Assembly: GCA_902788365.1 (NCBI GenBank)
Contig: CADAJN010000007.1
Coordinates: forward strand, 1 to 64,000
DNA: 64,000 bases
Direction: 5' to 3'
From: an uncultured Pseudomonadota bacterium
GTDB taxonomy: Bacteria > Pseudomonadota > Alphaproteobacteria > RF32 > CAG-239
Shown here: positions 16,582 to 27,060 of the stretch, piece after piece
Position numbering within the stretch: position 1 is the first letter of the stretch
How the letters are laid out: each line of letters begins with the position of its first letter
Notes under the pieces: model-generated
What the model was told of the DNA's origin: nothing
Database searches by the model: none
The model's input: only the letters and a program-made list of their open reading frames with translations
Position numbers and translations under genes: made by a program

Positions 16582-17469
16582 ATGAAGCATTATTATTTGC
16601 AGTATAAGCCGCTGATTAAGGCTTTTTGCGTTAGTGATTCGTTTATTCAATCTTGCATTGATGAACAAAAAATGCCTTTGATTGAGCTGAGTGGCCATGA
16701 TTATCAGCATTTGGGTTGTATACCGCCTGATTATAACACGCCAAGAATTGGTTTTCTGATGGGACGTGACAACGAGTGTTATTCGGCTGATTGGAACTAT
16801 ATGCGCGCATTAGCCATGACTGGATTGAATATCCAGGGGTTGACCTACGAGCATTGTGCCGAACAGGTGCAGTTGTGCGACGGTGTTGTGCTTCCCGGCG
16901 GTGCATTTGTTTCGCCGGAATCGTATTACTCTGATCCAAAGCCTGACGCTGAGCCGACTTCACTGCGCGCCAAGGCCTATATCACCTGCATCAACTTTGC
17001 GGTTGAAAACGGCCTTCCCTTGCTCGGCATCTGCGCCGGTGCACAAATGATAGCCGGTTACTTCGGAATGTTCTTGTTCCGCAACTTCAGCTATGTGGAA
17101 ACGCCGATTGAGCATAAGTCGTATAAAGACGAAGCGCACCGGCTCAACATCTTCCCGAACAATCCGCTGTGGAAACTTCTGGGCGATCAAAATCTGGAAT
17201 TCGTTAATTCGCGTCACACGGAATTGTTGGCACCGATCAAGATTCAACGCTGCCTATGGGCTGAGCGCTATCACGAGAATGAAACAGACGTTGAGTTGCC
17301 GCTACAGATTTACGCCGAGGCCAATGACGGTGTGCCTGAAGCATGGGGTGATGCCGATATGCACATTTTGTGTGTGCAATGGCATCCGGAAGATCTTGCT
17401 GCCCACGGCAATCAGGCACAACAACGCATCTATCAGTGGTTGGCTGATGAGATTGCCGCCTTGCGCTAA
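16582..17469 (+). CDS. Class I glutamine amidotransferase (peptidase C26-like)
   Basis: A 295-residue protein resembling gamma-glutamyl hydrolases such as PuuD. The catalytic Cys is at 151 in LLGICAGAQM, and the His-Glu pair is in VQWHPEDLA near residue 265. The oxyanion region LPGGAFVSPESYY is also present. The first ~50 residues are an extra segment compared with PuuD. The natural substrate may be a gamma-glutamyl compound; no synthetase partner is adjacent. A terminator follows. Confidence 0.82.
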   Translation: MKHYYLQYKPLIKAFCVSDSFIQSCIDEQKMPLIELSGHDYQHLGCIPPDYNTPRIGFLMGRDNECYSADWNYMRALAMTGLNIQGLTYEHCAEQVQLCDGVVLPGGAFVSPESYYSDPKPDAEPTSLRAKAYITCINFAVENGLPLLGICAGAQMIAGYFGMFLFRNFSYVETPIEHKSYKDEAHRLNIFPNNPLWKLLGDQNLEFVNSRHTELLAPIKIQRCLWAERYHENETDVELPLQIYAEANDGVPEAWGDADMHILCVQWHPEDLAAHGNQAQQRIYQWLADEIAALR

Positions 17470-17480
17470 GCAAATTCAAC

Positions 17481-17515
17481 AAAAAAGGAACTTCAACAAC
17501 GAAGTTCCTTTTTTG
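17481..17515. terminator. Bidirectional terminator
   Basis: AAGGAACTT/AAGTTCCTT with A and T flanks, between convergent genes. Confidence 0.85.
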
Positions 17516-17516
17516 T

Positions 17517-18119
17517 TTATTCCCACTCAATGACCGGATATTCTGCCCAGCCTTTGAGATTATAATGCCACCATTCATGTGGTATGCTTTCAAACCCGTG
17601 GGTTTCCATCAGTTGTTTTAAAAACGCACGATTAGCCAGTGCTTCCGGCGCAGCATCCATAAAATCATGGCGAGCTTTTTGCAAATGTTGCTGAAATTCA
17701 GCAAATTCTCCTTTAGACACCTGTTTTTGAAAACGCTCTTCATAAGCATCTATCTCTGTCGGATACAGCAGATTATGCCCGTTCATATCCGTCAAACACA
17801 CATCAACTGCCGTTCCATGGCAGTGGTTTGACGTGCGATAATCAGCCTTAAAGAAGCCTTTAATCGGCACTATTTCCACCATTTTTTGATGTGCAAGCGG
17901 CGGTCTGTAAGCGTCACAAATACGCATCTTCAGCTGTTTTTCCTGCAACACCGGCACTAACGACAACAGGGCTTTTGCCACATCTTTATGCATATAAGCT
18001 ACATTGCCGAAATGCACATCTTTGTCGGCATAAGTTGCTTTGCCGACCATGTTGTTCTCGCGTGCATACATCATGTCCGTTATAAACAGCGGATGTTCAA
18101 ATAAAACCAAATCATTCAT
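17517..18119 (-). CDS. VanX-like D-alanyl-D-alanine dipeptidase
   Basis: A 200-residue zinc metallopeptidase of the VanX/DdpX family, which hydrolyses D-Ala-D-Ala. The SxHxxGxAxD motif gives zinc ligands His99 and Asp106, and EWWHYN gives the catalytic Glu182 and ligand His185. The ATG at 18119 is preferred because the longer frame adds an unrelated N-terminus. No van resistance genes are nearby, so the role is more likely recycling or use of D-Ala-D-Ala. No signal peptide is visible. Confidence 0.85.
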   Translation of the reverse strand: MNDLVLFEHPLFITDMMYARENNMVGKATYADKDVHFGNVAYMHKDVAKALLSLVPVLQEKQLKMRICDAYRPPLAHQKMVEIVPIKGFFKADYRTSNHCHGTAVDVCLTDMNGHNLLYPTEIDAYEERFQKQVSKGEFAEFQQHLQKARHDFMDAAPEALANRAFLKQLMETHGFESIPHEWWHYNLKGWAEYPVIEWE

Positions 18120-18313
18120 AGCTAAAATTCTTAAAAAGTTAATAATTTCAAAATCAGACCGCAATATATCATATCACCGGCTTTTATGCAATATATTTTT
18201 TATATTTTTGACCGCATGCACACAAAAAAGCGGATAAACTTGCGGTTGGACTTGCATTTTATAAATATCGGCTTATTATTTTCTTATATTGTAAAATAAT
18301 TATGGGGGTAATA

Positions 18314-20077
18314 ATGAAATTCGCCATTGTTTTAGCTAAGTTTTTATGTGCATTGATAACCGCCGCCGTATTAACGGCATTTATATATTATGCCGCAACC
18401 GGCACGCCTACCCAATTAACCGCCCCCGTAAACGCCGTCAGCGTCAGTTTGATATTGTTGGTTGTTGCCTTAATGGTATGGGCTCTGGTTTCCATGATTG
18501 GCGATATTGAAAATTATAAAATTGATCGCAAAACCATTAAAGAAGTTTTACATGTCAGACAGGCACCTTCTTTTAATGCTGTGCCGCTGCAAAGCGAAAC
18601 CGATTTATCGGCCGCTTTATCGGCTATGAATGAAAACAATCAACAAGTTGTTCAAAACGGCCTACAGGAAATTATGACAAAGCTTAATGACTATGCCGCG
18701 GAAAACGGCACGGCAAGTTATAAAATCACATCTGCCATTGCCGCTTTATCGGAAAAATTATTGGCCGGCACAGATACCGTAAACAAAGATAATGTTGTGC
18801 CATCTGCAGATGAAATTCCGGCAAATGTCTGGACTGCCTTACAAAAAATCAGCACCGACTTAGCTGATTTACGCGCCCAGACCGAGGCTAATTTTGCTGC
18901 CATTGTATCACAAATTACGGCACAAACGCAAATGATAGCCGATATTACATCGGTCACACCGAACACAGCTTCTGCGGCAACTTCTTATTCGCATTTAACC
19001 GAAGAAGCCGGCTATCCGGAATCGGTCATCAGTTACACTTCATCTGAATCTGAATCTGAATCTGAACCGGAAGTTTTGCCTGAGCCTAAACCGGAACCAC
19101 TAGATGAACCTGCTTTGGCACCGGAAGAAGAAACACAAATGCCGACAAAATCGGAAACTGAAAGCGATGCGCAGGAAGATGCGTTGAATGCGGGGTATTC
19201 CCCCGAAGTTGAGCCTGAATCTACATCGTCTGGCTCCGATTTTGAAATCAATCAAGAAGATGAAATTCAAACCGTTGTTGATACATCGGACGAAATAATT
19301 GGTATAACCAAATCAGATGAGTCAGACATTTCCGAATTTATATCAGAGCCGGAAGAAATGATTGAACCGGCACAAATTCAACCGGAGATGTCCGAAGATC
19401 ATGATACTACTGACATTCCACTGGAAGAGTTTATGGCTGCAGAAGAAACAACTGAAGACGAGCCGGCAAAAGTTGATTTGGGTGCCGATGATCCTTTCGG
19501 CGCGCCGGTTGATTTGAATATTCCGACCGAAGAAGAAGTTGCAACCTATGATGAGCCGGCAAAGGTTGATTTGGGTGCCGATGATCCTTTCGGCGCGCCA
19601 GCTGATTTAAATATTCCGACTGAAGAAAAAGTTGCAACCTATGATGAGCCGGCAAAAGTTGATTTAGGTGCCGATGATCCTTTCGGCGCACCTGCTACAT
19701 CCGATAATCTGCCGAATCCGAATCAAGCCCCTATCGGTCTGCGTTCACCATTTGATGAAAGAAATATCATTGATGAGAATCGCGTTGATTTAGGTGCCGA
19801 TAATCCGTTTGGTGTTTTAACCGATTTTGCCGATCCGTTTGCCGAATCAATAGCCGCACCGGAAGATCTAGATTCTCTCGGAGCGGATGATCCGTTTGGT
19901 GCGGTAACCAATGCAAGCACCCCAGATTTAAGTGCCGGTAATTTTGATGATATGAACTTAGATGAAATCACCAAATCTTCGGATAAAGCGCATAGCGAAC
20001 CGCGTTTGGATAAAATTTTTAATGATGATTTAGCCTCCGAATTGGCAGAATTGGAAATTTTACAAGATAAATCATAA
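18314..20077 (+). CDS. Membrane-anchored acidic repeat protein of unknown function
   Basis: A protein of 587 residues. The ATG at 18314 is chosen because GGGGG lies 6 bp upstream; the earlier in-frame ATG at 18302 would put that site inside the gene. Two hydrophobic segments (about 5-25 and 38-58) are followed by a helical region (about 70-215) and a long acidic, Pro/Glu/Ser-rich, probably disordered tail. The tail contains three ~31-residue repeats around DEPAKVDLGADDPFGAP and two further LGADDPFG variants. The repeats may bind a partner. No family is recognised. Confidence 0.75.
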   Translation: MKFAIVLAKFLCALITAAVLTAFIYYAATGTPTQLTAPVNAVSVSLILLVVALMVWALVSMIGDIENYKIDRKTIKEVLHVRQAPSFNAVPLQSETDLSAALSAMNENNQQVVQNGLQEIMTKLNDYAAENGTASYKITSAIAALSEKLLAGTDTVNKDNVVPSADEIPANVWTALQKISTDLADLRAQTEANFAAIVSQITAQTQMIADITSVTPNTASAATSYSHLTEEAGYPESVISYTSSESESESEPEVLPEPKPEPLDEPALAPEEETQMPTKSETESDAQEDALNAGYSPEVEPESTSSGSDFEINQEDEIQTVVDTSDEIIGITKSDESDISEFISEPEEMIEPAQIQPEMSEDHDTTDIPLEEFMAAEETTEDEPAKVDLGADDPFGAPVDLNIPTEEEVATYDEPAKVDLGADDPFGAPADLNIPTEEKVATYDEPAKVDLGADDPFGAPATSDNLPNPNQAPIGLRSPFDERNIIDENRVDLGADNPFGVLTDFADPFAESIAAPEDLDSLGADDPFGAVTNASTPDLSAGNFDDMNLDEITKSSDKAHSEPRLDKIFNDDLASELAELEILQDKS

Positions 20078-20096
20078 AGAAAGTCATGCTTTCTCC

Positions 20097-20125
20097 AAAG
20101 CCGCCACATCATCAGGCGGCTTTTT
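20097..20125. terminator. Bidirectional terminator
   Basis: AAAGCCGCC/GGCGGCTTT with a nine-base loop and a following T tract, between the acidic repeat gene and the convergent priA. Confidence 0.85.
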
Positions 20126-20127
20126 GA

Positions 20128-22305
20128 TTACATAAACGAATACGGATCTATATCTATTTCAACCATCACACTTGATGGCACATTAACCATCTTCATCCAT
20201 TCGCTTAACACCTTTTGAATATTAATATTGCGTGCGGTTTTCAACATCAACCGAAAACGATATCTGTCGCGCAACATAAATAAAGGTGCCGGTGCCGGCC
20301 CCAAAACCGAAATATATTCGGTTTGCGGTGCAGTTTTGCCGAAAATTTCCGCCACTTTAGCCGTTGTGGCTTGATTTTTACCGGAAATAATCAGTGCCGC
20401 TAATTTACCGTATGGCGGATATTGCAAAAGCTGCCGACTTTGCTTTTCCATACTCAAAAAGCTGTCGCGGTCATTATTTATCATTGCTTTCAGCACATTA
20501 TTTTCCGGATACAACGTTTGCACATAAACCGTGCCTTTTTTATCGCCGCGACCGGCGCGTCCAGCCACTTGCGACAATAACTGATATGTTTGTTCGGCAG
20601 CGCGTAAATCACTTCCCATCAACCCCAGATCGGCATCAACAATTCCAACCAAAGTCAATTCCGGAAAATGATGTCCTTTAGCAATAATCTGCGTGCCGAC
20701 CAAAATGTCAATCTCGCGCCGCTGCATACGCTCCAATATTTTTGATACGGCCGTAAATGAGGAGGCATTATCACTGGATAAAATTTCAACTTTTGCACCG
20801 GCAAAGCGCTTTATAACTTCTTCGGCCACACGTTCCACCCCCGGTCCGCATGCCGTCAAACCTTCCTTAGAGCCACAATGCGGACAAGCATTTGGAATGT
20901 CATCTACATAGCCACAATGATGGCACATCATCTTTTGCGCTTTTTTATGCTCAGTCAGCCAGGCACTGCAACTCGGACATTGCATGCGGTGCCCACATTC
21001 GCGGCAAATCAATAGCGGCGCATATCCGCGGCGATTAAGAAATAAGACCGATTGTTCACTGCGCGCCAAATTCTGCCGCAACGCTTCAACCAAAGTCGGT
21101 GCCAACCATGAAACACCCCACTCTCCTTTCTGTGGCTTATCTTTTTTTAAATCAATCACTTTTATTTCCGGCAACATTGCGTTGGCATATCGGCTTTTTA
21201 GCTGAACGCAGTCATATTTTCCCTCGTCCACATTCACCATGGTTTCCAAATCCGGCGTTGCCGTAGATAAAATAACCGGTAAATTTTCCATTTTGGCACG
21301 CACAATCGCCATATCGCGCCCTTGATAATTTACAAAATCTTCCTGCTTAAATGAATGGTCGTGGCTTTCATCTATAACCATCAAACCTAAGTTTGTATAT
21401 GGCAAAAACAGCGCCGAGCGCGCGCCGACAATAACTTTTACCCGTCCTTCGATAATGGCCTTCCATGTATCCACACGTTCTTTCAGGCTCAGCCCCGAAT
21501 GCCAATTAGCCGGACGCACCCCGAAACGTTTTTCAAATCTTTCTAACCACTGAGTCGTCAGCGAAATTTCCGGCACTAAAATCAACACCTGTTTTCCTTG
21601 ATCCAAAGCTTTTGCCACCGCCTCAAAATACACTTCTGTTTTACCCGAACCGGTAATACCGTCCAGCAATGTAACTGAAAAACCGCTACCGACTTTAGCA
21701 CATAATAAATCTGCCGCATGTTGTTGTTCGTCGGTCAAAGCCACTTTCATAAAATCACCGACCGGATCCAAAAATTCGCGCTTATTTTCCATATAAATCG
21801 GCGCTAACACACCGGCATCTATCAAACCTTTAATGACACTTTGGCTGACCCCTGCCCCAGCGGCAATTTCTTGCCGTGTATATGGAGCATGTTTTAACAA
21901 ATCCATCACATGCCAGCGCGCATCCGAATTTTTAAGCTTTGCTTCGGCTAAAGTTTTGCCGGAAAGCGTATATAAAACCGTCATCGGCGACGGTTCAAAC
22001 ACCGCACGCACACTGATAACCATTTTTAAGACCATACCGAGCGGCGCCATATTATATTGTGCCACCCACTGCACAAATTGCCGCATATTATCTGACAACG
22101 GTGCAAAATCAAACACTTTGTTTATGCTTTTAATTTTTTCCGGTGCCACTTCATCGGCGCCTTGCAGGCGCCACACCACACCAACTTGCTTATCTTTACC
22201 AAACGGCACTTCCACAATTTGCCCGAGCGCTACATCTTCGTTTGTCATATAATCAAACGGCTTATCAAACGGCAACGGTAACAAAACTCCGACAATTCGG
22301 CTCAT
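20128..22305 (-). CDS. priA: Primosomal replication restart helicase PriA
   Basis: A 725-residue 3'-5' DNA helicase that reloads the replisome at stalled forks. The N-terminal DNA-binding domain is followed by the helicase core: Walker A GITGSGKTEVY, DESH box, and later motifs VGTQIIAKGHHFP and QVAGRAGRG. The zinc-binding insertion with paired cysteines (CRECGHRMQCPSC, CHHCG, CPHCG) is intact. It is cotranscribed with the MazG-like gene and mutS. Confidence 0.97.
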   Translation of the reverse strand: MSRIVGVLLPLPFDKPFDYMTNEDVALGQIVEVPFGKDKQVGVVWRLQGADEVAPEKIKSINKVFDFAPLSDNMRQFVQWVAQYNMAPLGMVLKMVISVRAVFEPSPMTVLYTLSGKTLAEAKLKNSDARWHVMDLLKHAPYTRQEIAAGAGVSQSVIKGLIDAGVLAPIYMENKREFLDPVGDFMKVALTDEQQHAADLLCAKVGSGFSVTLLDGITGSGKTEVYFEAVAKALDQGKQVLILVPEISLTTQWLERFEKRFGVRPANWHSGLSLKERVDTWKAIIEGRVKVIVGARSALFLPYTNLGLMVIDESHDHSFKQEDFVNYQGRDMAIVRAKMENLPVILSTATPDLETMVNVDEGKYDCVQLKSRYANAMLPEIKVIDLKKDKPQKGEWGVSWLAPTLVEALRQNLARSEQSVLFLNRRGYAPLLICRECGHRMQCPSCSAWLTEHKKAQKMMCHHCGYVDDIPNACPHCGSKEGLTACGPGVERVAEEVIKRFAGAKVEILSSDNASSFTAVSKILERMQRREIDILVGTQIIAKGHHFPELTLVGIVDADLGLMGSDLRAAEQTYQLLSQVAGRAGRGDKKGTVYVQTLYPENNVLKAMINNDRDSFLSMEKQSRQLLQYPPYGKLAALIISGKNQATTAKVAEIFGKTAPQTEYISVLGPAPAPLFMLRDRYRFRLMLKTARNINIQKVLSEWMKMVNVPSSVMVEIDIDPYSFM

Positions 22306-22710
22306 TTAAGCACCCTTTTTATGCTGCATATATTCCGGAGAAAAACCATGTGGATGGCGTGCTTTTAGCTTTTCAATATTGCGATTGATAATTTCTTCCA
22401 ACGGCACATTTAAGGCTGTTGCCGCACTCATCAAATACCAACACACATCGCCCAGTTCTTTAATCAGCTTGTCACGCGTTTCAGCATTATATTCCAGACC
22501 CATATACTTAATTTTTTTCCACACATCAGCTACTTCGCCGGCCTCACCGGTTAATCCGGTTATTGCATGGTCAAGCCGCCCGTAATTACCGTTTAACTGC
22601 GCCGACAGCTCTTCCAAATGTGCCTTAAAAGCCTTATCATCTTTTGCTGTTGCCGAAGTTACGCCATCAACAAACGTTTCATATTGTTTAAAAAAATCTG
22701 TTTCATTCAT
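22306..22710 (-). CDS. MazG-like nucleotide pyrophosphohydrolase
   Basis: A 134-residue single-domain all-alpha NTP pyrophosphatase. The magnesium motifs are [12 protein letters not shown] and [12 protein letters not shown], and the C-terminus has KARHPHGF. It probably cleans up abnormal or excess nucleotides, consistent with repair neighbours. It overlaps mutS by 8 bp and abuts priA, so mutS-mazG-priA form one operon. Confidence 0.88.
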   Translation of the reverse strand: MNETDFFKQYETFVDGVTSATAKDDKAFKAHLEELSAQLNGNYGRLDHAITGLTGEAGEVADVWKKIKYMGLEYNAETRDKLIKELGDVCWYLMSAATALNVPLEEIINRNIEKLKARHPHGFSPEYMQHKKGA

Positions 22711-25399
22711 GTCCGTTTTCTCCTACCAATGCTTTTAAATCATACAATTTCTGCAAGGCTTCACGCGCGGTCAAATCATCGGGATTAATTTGCTCTAATG
22801 CTTTTTCCAAAGCTGATGTTTTTGCTTTTTCTTCAGTTTCCACGGCAAAATTAAATAACGGCAGCTCATCTTGCCATCCTAAAGCATTACTTTGCTGATT
22901 TTCATGCTCCAGCTTTTTCAAAACCTGCTCGGCACGCTTAATCACTTTTGCCGGCAATCCGGCTAAATTGGCCACATGAATACCGTATGAACGATCGGCT
23001 GCACCGCTTATGACCTCATGCAAAAAAATCACTTGATTGTTAAATTCTTTAATTTTCATACAATGTAACGACATGGCTTTGAGTCTGTCCGCCAAATTGG
23101 CCATTTCGTGATAGTGTGTGGCAAACAGCGCACGACACTTGTTCGCATCATGCAAATATTCAGCCACCGCCCAAGCGATGGAAAGACCGTCAAACGTTGC
23201 CGTGCCGCGCCCGATTTCATCTAAAATCACAAACGAACGTTTATCGGCCCGATTTAATATCGCCGCCGTTTCCACCATTTCCACCATAAATGTAGAACGT
23301 CCGCGTGCCAAATCATCAGAAGCGCCGACACGCGAAAACAGTTTATTAACTATGCCAATATGCGCTGATTTTGCCGGCACAAAAGCACCCATTTGCGCCA
23401 TAATGGCAATGATGGCATTTTGCCGCAAAAATGTTGATTTACCTGCCATATTCGGTCCTGTTATCAACCATAGCCGATTATTTTCCACATTAAGCGAACA
23501 ATCATTGCCGACAAACGCACTTTCATGCTCTCGCTTTAATGCGGCTTCCACCACCGGATGGCGTCCGTCAACCACTTCAAAAACCAAACTGTCATCAACC
23601 ACCGGCCGGCAATAATTATTTTCAAGCGCCAAATCTGCCAATGACATTCCCACATCAAGTTCAGCCAAAGCATTTGCCGCTCTTAATACATCTTCAGCGC
23701 AAATCAATACTTCGGCTACCAGCTGATTATATAACTCCAACTCAATCGCCAATGCTTTATCGGTGGCACCGCGAATTTCACTTTCCAACTCGGTCAATTC
23801 AACCGTTACAAACCGAGTGGCATTGACAAGAGTTTGCCGATGGATAAAGTTGGCATCAGATGCCAACTGCGCCGCCCCTTTGCTTGGCACCTCAATATAA
23901 TAGCCGATAACATTGTTATATCTGATACGCAAATGGTCAACGCCTGTTTGTTGAACATATTTGCTTTCCAGCTCACGCATATATTTAGCACCTTCATCAC
24001 GCATATCGCACACGGCATCAAATTCCGGACTAAATCCCTTTTTAATAAATCCGCCGTCACGGGCTTGCAACGGTAATTCTTTTTTATCATCTTGCGTATC
24101 GCGTAAGGCCTGATATAATTTTGCCACTAATGTATAATGATTACCAAAACGTTGCATAATTTCCTGCAGAGCTTGCGGCGGTTCATCAACCACAGCTAAG
24201 CGCCGATATGTTTCTAACATCGTATGAATTCTCGGTAACAGTGACAACGTTTGCCAAATTGCTTTCAAATCGCGCGGACCGCCGCGCCCCACACCCAAGC
24301 GCGCCACACTGCGTTCCATATCCGGACATTGATGTAATAATTCGCGCAACTCATGCATCAAATCAATATGTTTTGTAAAAAACTCCACCACATCCAAACG
24401 CTTATTTATGGCTTCCACATTTAATAACGGTGTCATCAACCGCGAAGTCATCATTCGTGCACCGGCACCGGTTACCGTGCGGTCTATTACCGAAATCAAT
24501 GTAGAGCCTTTACTGCCCTCAATCAAATCCAAATGACGGCGGGTTGCCGCGTCTATTTCCATATAAGTGCTGCTTAAAACTTTTACCGGTCGGTTAATGC
24601 GCGGCATTTGCAATTTTTGCGTTGTTTCCAAATAATCCAGCACAATTCCCGCGCTCATAATTTCCGATTTTGTGAAATTACCAAACGCATCAAGTGTTTG
24701 CACATCAAAAAAATTTTTGAGCTTTTTAGCGGCATTTTCGCTGTTAAAGCGCGCGGCCGGCAACACGGAAAGTTTTTCACGATATTCATTAAACAAATGA
24801 AATAAGTCCGGATTTTCCAGAAGTTTATCAGCCAATAAAATTTCTTCCGGCATCAAACGGGTTAAAACACCATATAGCTCAGTAGCTTCATTTTTCTCAT
24901 CTGTTTTGAGTTCTTGGGTATAAAATTCGCCGGTAGATAAATCTACCCATGCCAAACCGAACAAACTGTTCACTTGGCTGATGGCCAACAGATAATTGTT
25001 TTTACGCGAATCGAGCAAAGTATCTTCGGTAATGGTGCCTGATGTTACCACACGCACCACATCGCGCTTAACCACCGATTTTGAACCGCGTTTCTTTGCT
25101 TCGGCCGGATCCTCCATTTGTTCGCAAATTGCTACTTTATAGCCACATCTAATCAAACGCGCCAAATAACTTTCATAGGCATGAAACGGCACCCCGCACA
25201 TCGGGATATTTTCCCCTTTATATTGGCCGCGTTTGGTCAACGTAATATCCAGAGCCTTTGATGCCGTAACCGCATCTTCAAAAAACAGCTCATAAAAATC
25301 GCCCATGCGGTAAAACAGCAAATAATCCGAATACGCGGCTTTAATTTCCATATACTGCGCCATTCCCGGCGATATATTGTCTTTTTCTTCTTTAGTCAT
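22703..25399 (-). CDS. mutS: DNA mismatch repair protein MutS
   Basis: An 898-residue ATPase that recognises mismatches. The N-terminal domain starts [31 protein letters not shown], which contains the mismatch-wedge motif region. The core and clamp domains follow, then the ABC-type ATPase with Walker [10 protein letters not shown], the Walker [13 protein letters not shown] and a composite His. The length is slightly above E. coli MutS. It is the first gene of mutS-mazG-priA. Confidence 0.98.
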   Translation of the reverse strand: MTKEEKDNISPGMAQYMEIKAAYSDYLLFYRMGDFYELFFEDAVTASKALDITLTKRGQYKGENIPMCGVPFHAYESYLARLIRCGYKVAICEQMEDPAEAKKRGSKSVVKRDVVRVVTSGTITEDTLLDSRKNNYLLAISQVNSLFGLAWVDLSTGEFYTQELKTDEKNEATELYGVLTRLMPEEILLADKLLENPDLFHLFNEYREKLSVLPAARFNSENAAKKLKNFFDVQTLDAFGNFTKSEIMSAGIVLDYLETTQKLQMPRINRPVKVLSSTYMEIDAATRRHLDLIEGSKGSTLISVIDRTVTGAGARMMTSRLMTPLLNVEAINKRLDVVEFFTKHIDLMHELRELLHQCPDMERSVARLGVGRGGPRDLKAIWQTLSLLPRIHTMLETYRRLAVVDEPPQALQEIMQRFGNHYTLVAKLYQALRDTQDDKKELPLQARDGGFIKKGFSPEFDAVCDMRDEGAKYMRELESKYVQQTGVDHLRIRYNNVIGYYIEVPSKGAAQLASDANFIHRQTLVNATRFVTVELTELESEIRGATDKALAIELELYNQLVAEVLICAEDVLRAANALAELDVGMSLADLALENNYCRPVVDDSLVFEVVDGRHPVVEAALKREHESAFVGNDCSLNVENNRLWLITGPNMAGKSTFLRQNAIIAIMAQMGAFVPAKSAHIGIVNKLFSRVGASDDLARGRSTFMVEMVETAAILNRADKRSFVILDEIGRGTATFDGLSIAWAVAEYLHDANKCRALFATHYHEMANLADRLKAMSLHCMKIKEFNNQVIFLHEVISGAADRSYGIHVANLAGLPAKVIKRAEQVLKKLEHENQQSNALGWQDELPLFNFAVETEEKAKTSALEKALEQINPDDLTAREALQKLYDLKALVGENGHE

Positions 25400-25492
25400 A
25401 TCTTAAAATTAAACCTATTTAAACTTATTGCATTTTACAATATTTAAAAACCTAGTCCAGTATTTTATTAATTTTATTGACGGAATAAATTG

Positions 25493-26917
25493 ATGCAACA
25501 CAGTATAAAATCCATTATGGGTATTGACAGAGATTCACAGTTTGCCACCCGCGTCATTATTTTATCAATTCCTTCGGCGATGCTGTTTATCGCGCTGACC
25601 ATATTTGACCAGTTATCACCGCTTTTAAGCTTCATTTGTTATATTGTTATCATCATTTTTAATATGTTTTCACTGTTTCCGATCAGTTACGAATTGCAAA
25701 CTTTGCGCAAATATATCTATTCGCTGGCTAATGAACAAGATGCGGCACAAAATCAAATTCGCCTTTCGGAAAAAGACGCTCAAGAACTGGCTGATGCCGT
25801 TAATTCCATTCATCGTTTTTGGACTTCAAAGGCTGACACATTGGAAGCACAAACCATATCCGATGCCGCCGTTTTAGATACTTTACCGGATCCGATTTTA
25901 ATGCTTGATTTGGAAGGCAATATTACCGGCTCTAACTTAGCCGCACGCAATTTTTTAGGCACGGATATCACAAATCGCAATATTGATACCCTTTTTTCCA
26001 CCAACATTTTCATTGCTTCGGTTGAAAAAATTCTAAAAGGTAAAAGCGCCTCAGAAAGCCTTGTTTTTCATGCACCGGAATATCATAACCGCCGTATTTA
26101 TACCCATATCACAAAATTACCGTGGTTTTCTAAAGGCCGTGCCACAGCGGTTATTTCATTTTATGATATCAGCAAAGCCCTGAGTTTGGAAAAAATGCAA
26201 TCTGATTTTGTGGCCAATGCCAGCCATGAATTACGCACACCGCTATCGGTTATTTCCGGCTTTATTGATACTTTACAAACCACTGCCAAAGATGACGATG
26301 ATGCCCGTGATGCTTTTTTAGACATTATGCGCGAACAAACCGATTACATGTCCATGCTGATTGAAGATTTGTTATCTTTATCCCGTTTGGAAATGGCTCA
26401 AGATAAAGAACTGAAAGATAAAGTTGATTTACATGAAGTTATTGATGATGTGACGCAAGCACTTAAAATAAAGGCTTTCAATCGCTCGTTAAATGTGGTT
26501 GTCAACGAGCTTAATCGCATTCCGAAAATTATCGGTGATAATCAGCAAATTCACCAAATTTTGCAAAATATCGTTGATAATGCCATCAAATATGCTCAAG
26601 AAAATTCACAAATAACGATTGAACTGAAAACGGTTGAAGAAATTCCGGCGGCAAGCGGTCAAAATGTGGCTCAAGGCAAAGCGGTGCGTATTGCCGTCAA
26701 CAATAAAGGGGTTAAAATTGATAAGGAAAATCTGGCCCGCCTGACCGAGAAATTTTATCGTATGCAAATTCATAAAGATATGAAAATTAAAGGCACCGGT
26801 TTAGGCTTGGCAATTGCTAAGCAAATTATTTTGCATCACCGCGGCAATTTAACCGTTACATCAACTACTTATAACGGCACAACCTTTACCATTTACCTGC
26901 CGGTTAAGCAAAAATAA
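25493..26917 (+). CDS. PhoR-like sensor histidine kinase with degenerate G1 box
   Basis: A 474-residue membrane kinase-like protein. Two N-terminal membrane helices (about 20-65) are followed by a PAS domain (about 125-235), a HisKA domain with phospho-acceptor motif ASHELRTPLSV, and a HATPase_c domain with N box QNIVDNAIKYA and G2 box GTGLGLAIA. The G1 box is unusual: NNKGVKI stands where PhoR-type kinases have DxGxGI, so the adenine-contacting Asp is Asn. No response regulator is adjacent. The ATG at 25493 is preferred over the TTG at 25490. Confidence 0.88.
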   Translation: MQHSIKSIMGIDRDSQFATRVIILSIPSAMLFIALTIFDQLSPLLSFICYIVIIIFNMFSLFPISYELQTLRKYIYSLANEQDAAQNQIRLSEKDAQELADAVNSIHRFWTSKADTLEAQTISDAAVLDTLPDPILMLDLEGNITGSNLAARNFLGTDITNRNIDTLFSTNIFIASVEKILKGKSASESLVFHAPEYHNRRIYTHITKLPWFSKGRATAVISFYDISKALSLEKMQSDFVANASHELRTPLSVISGFIDTLQTTAKDDDDARDAFLDIMREQTDYMSMLIEDLLSLSRLEMAQDKELKDKVDLHEVIDDVTQALKIKAFNRSLNVVVNELNRIPKIIGDNQQIHQILQNIVDNAIKYAQENSQITIELKTVEEIPAASGQNVAQGKAVRIAVNNKGVKIDKENLARLTEKFYRMQIHKDMKIKGTGLGLAIAKQIILHHRGNLTVTSTTYNGTTFTIYLPVKQK

Positions 26918-27060
26918 GTATAATGACCAGATGTAACTACATCTTGCATAGGGGCTGAAATTATTGTTCACGACAAGATGCGGCAGAACTATAAACGCAT
27001 ACCGCAAAATTGCTTGATCTTTATCATCATAATAATAAATTAAATCTGAAAGAGGTCGCT

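Noticed and set aside
26938-27000. tmRNA-like GGGGCTGAAA segment
   Set aside because: The GGGGCTGA resemblance is short; no tRNA-like T arm, CCA end or tag frame is found, and the nearby helices are simple hairpins.
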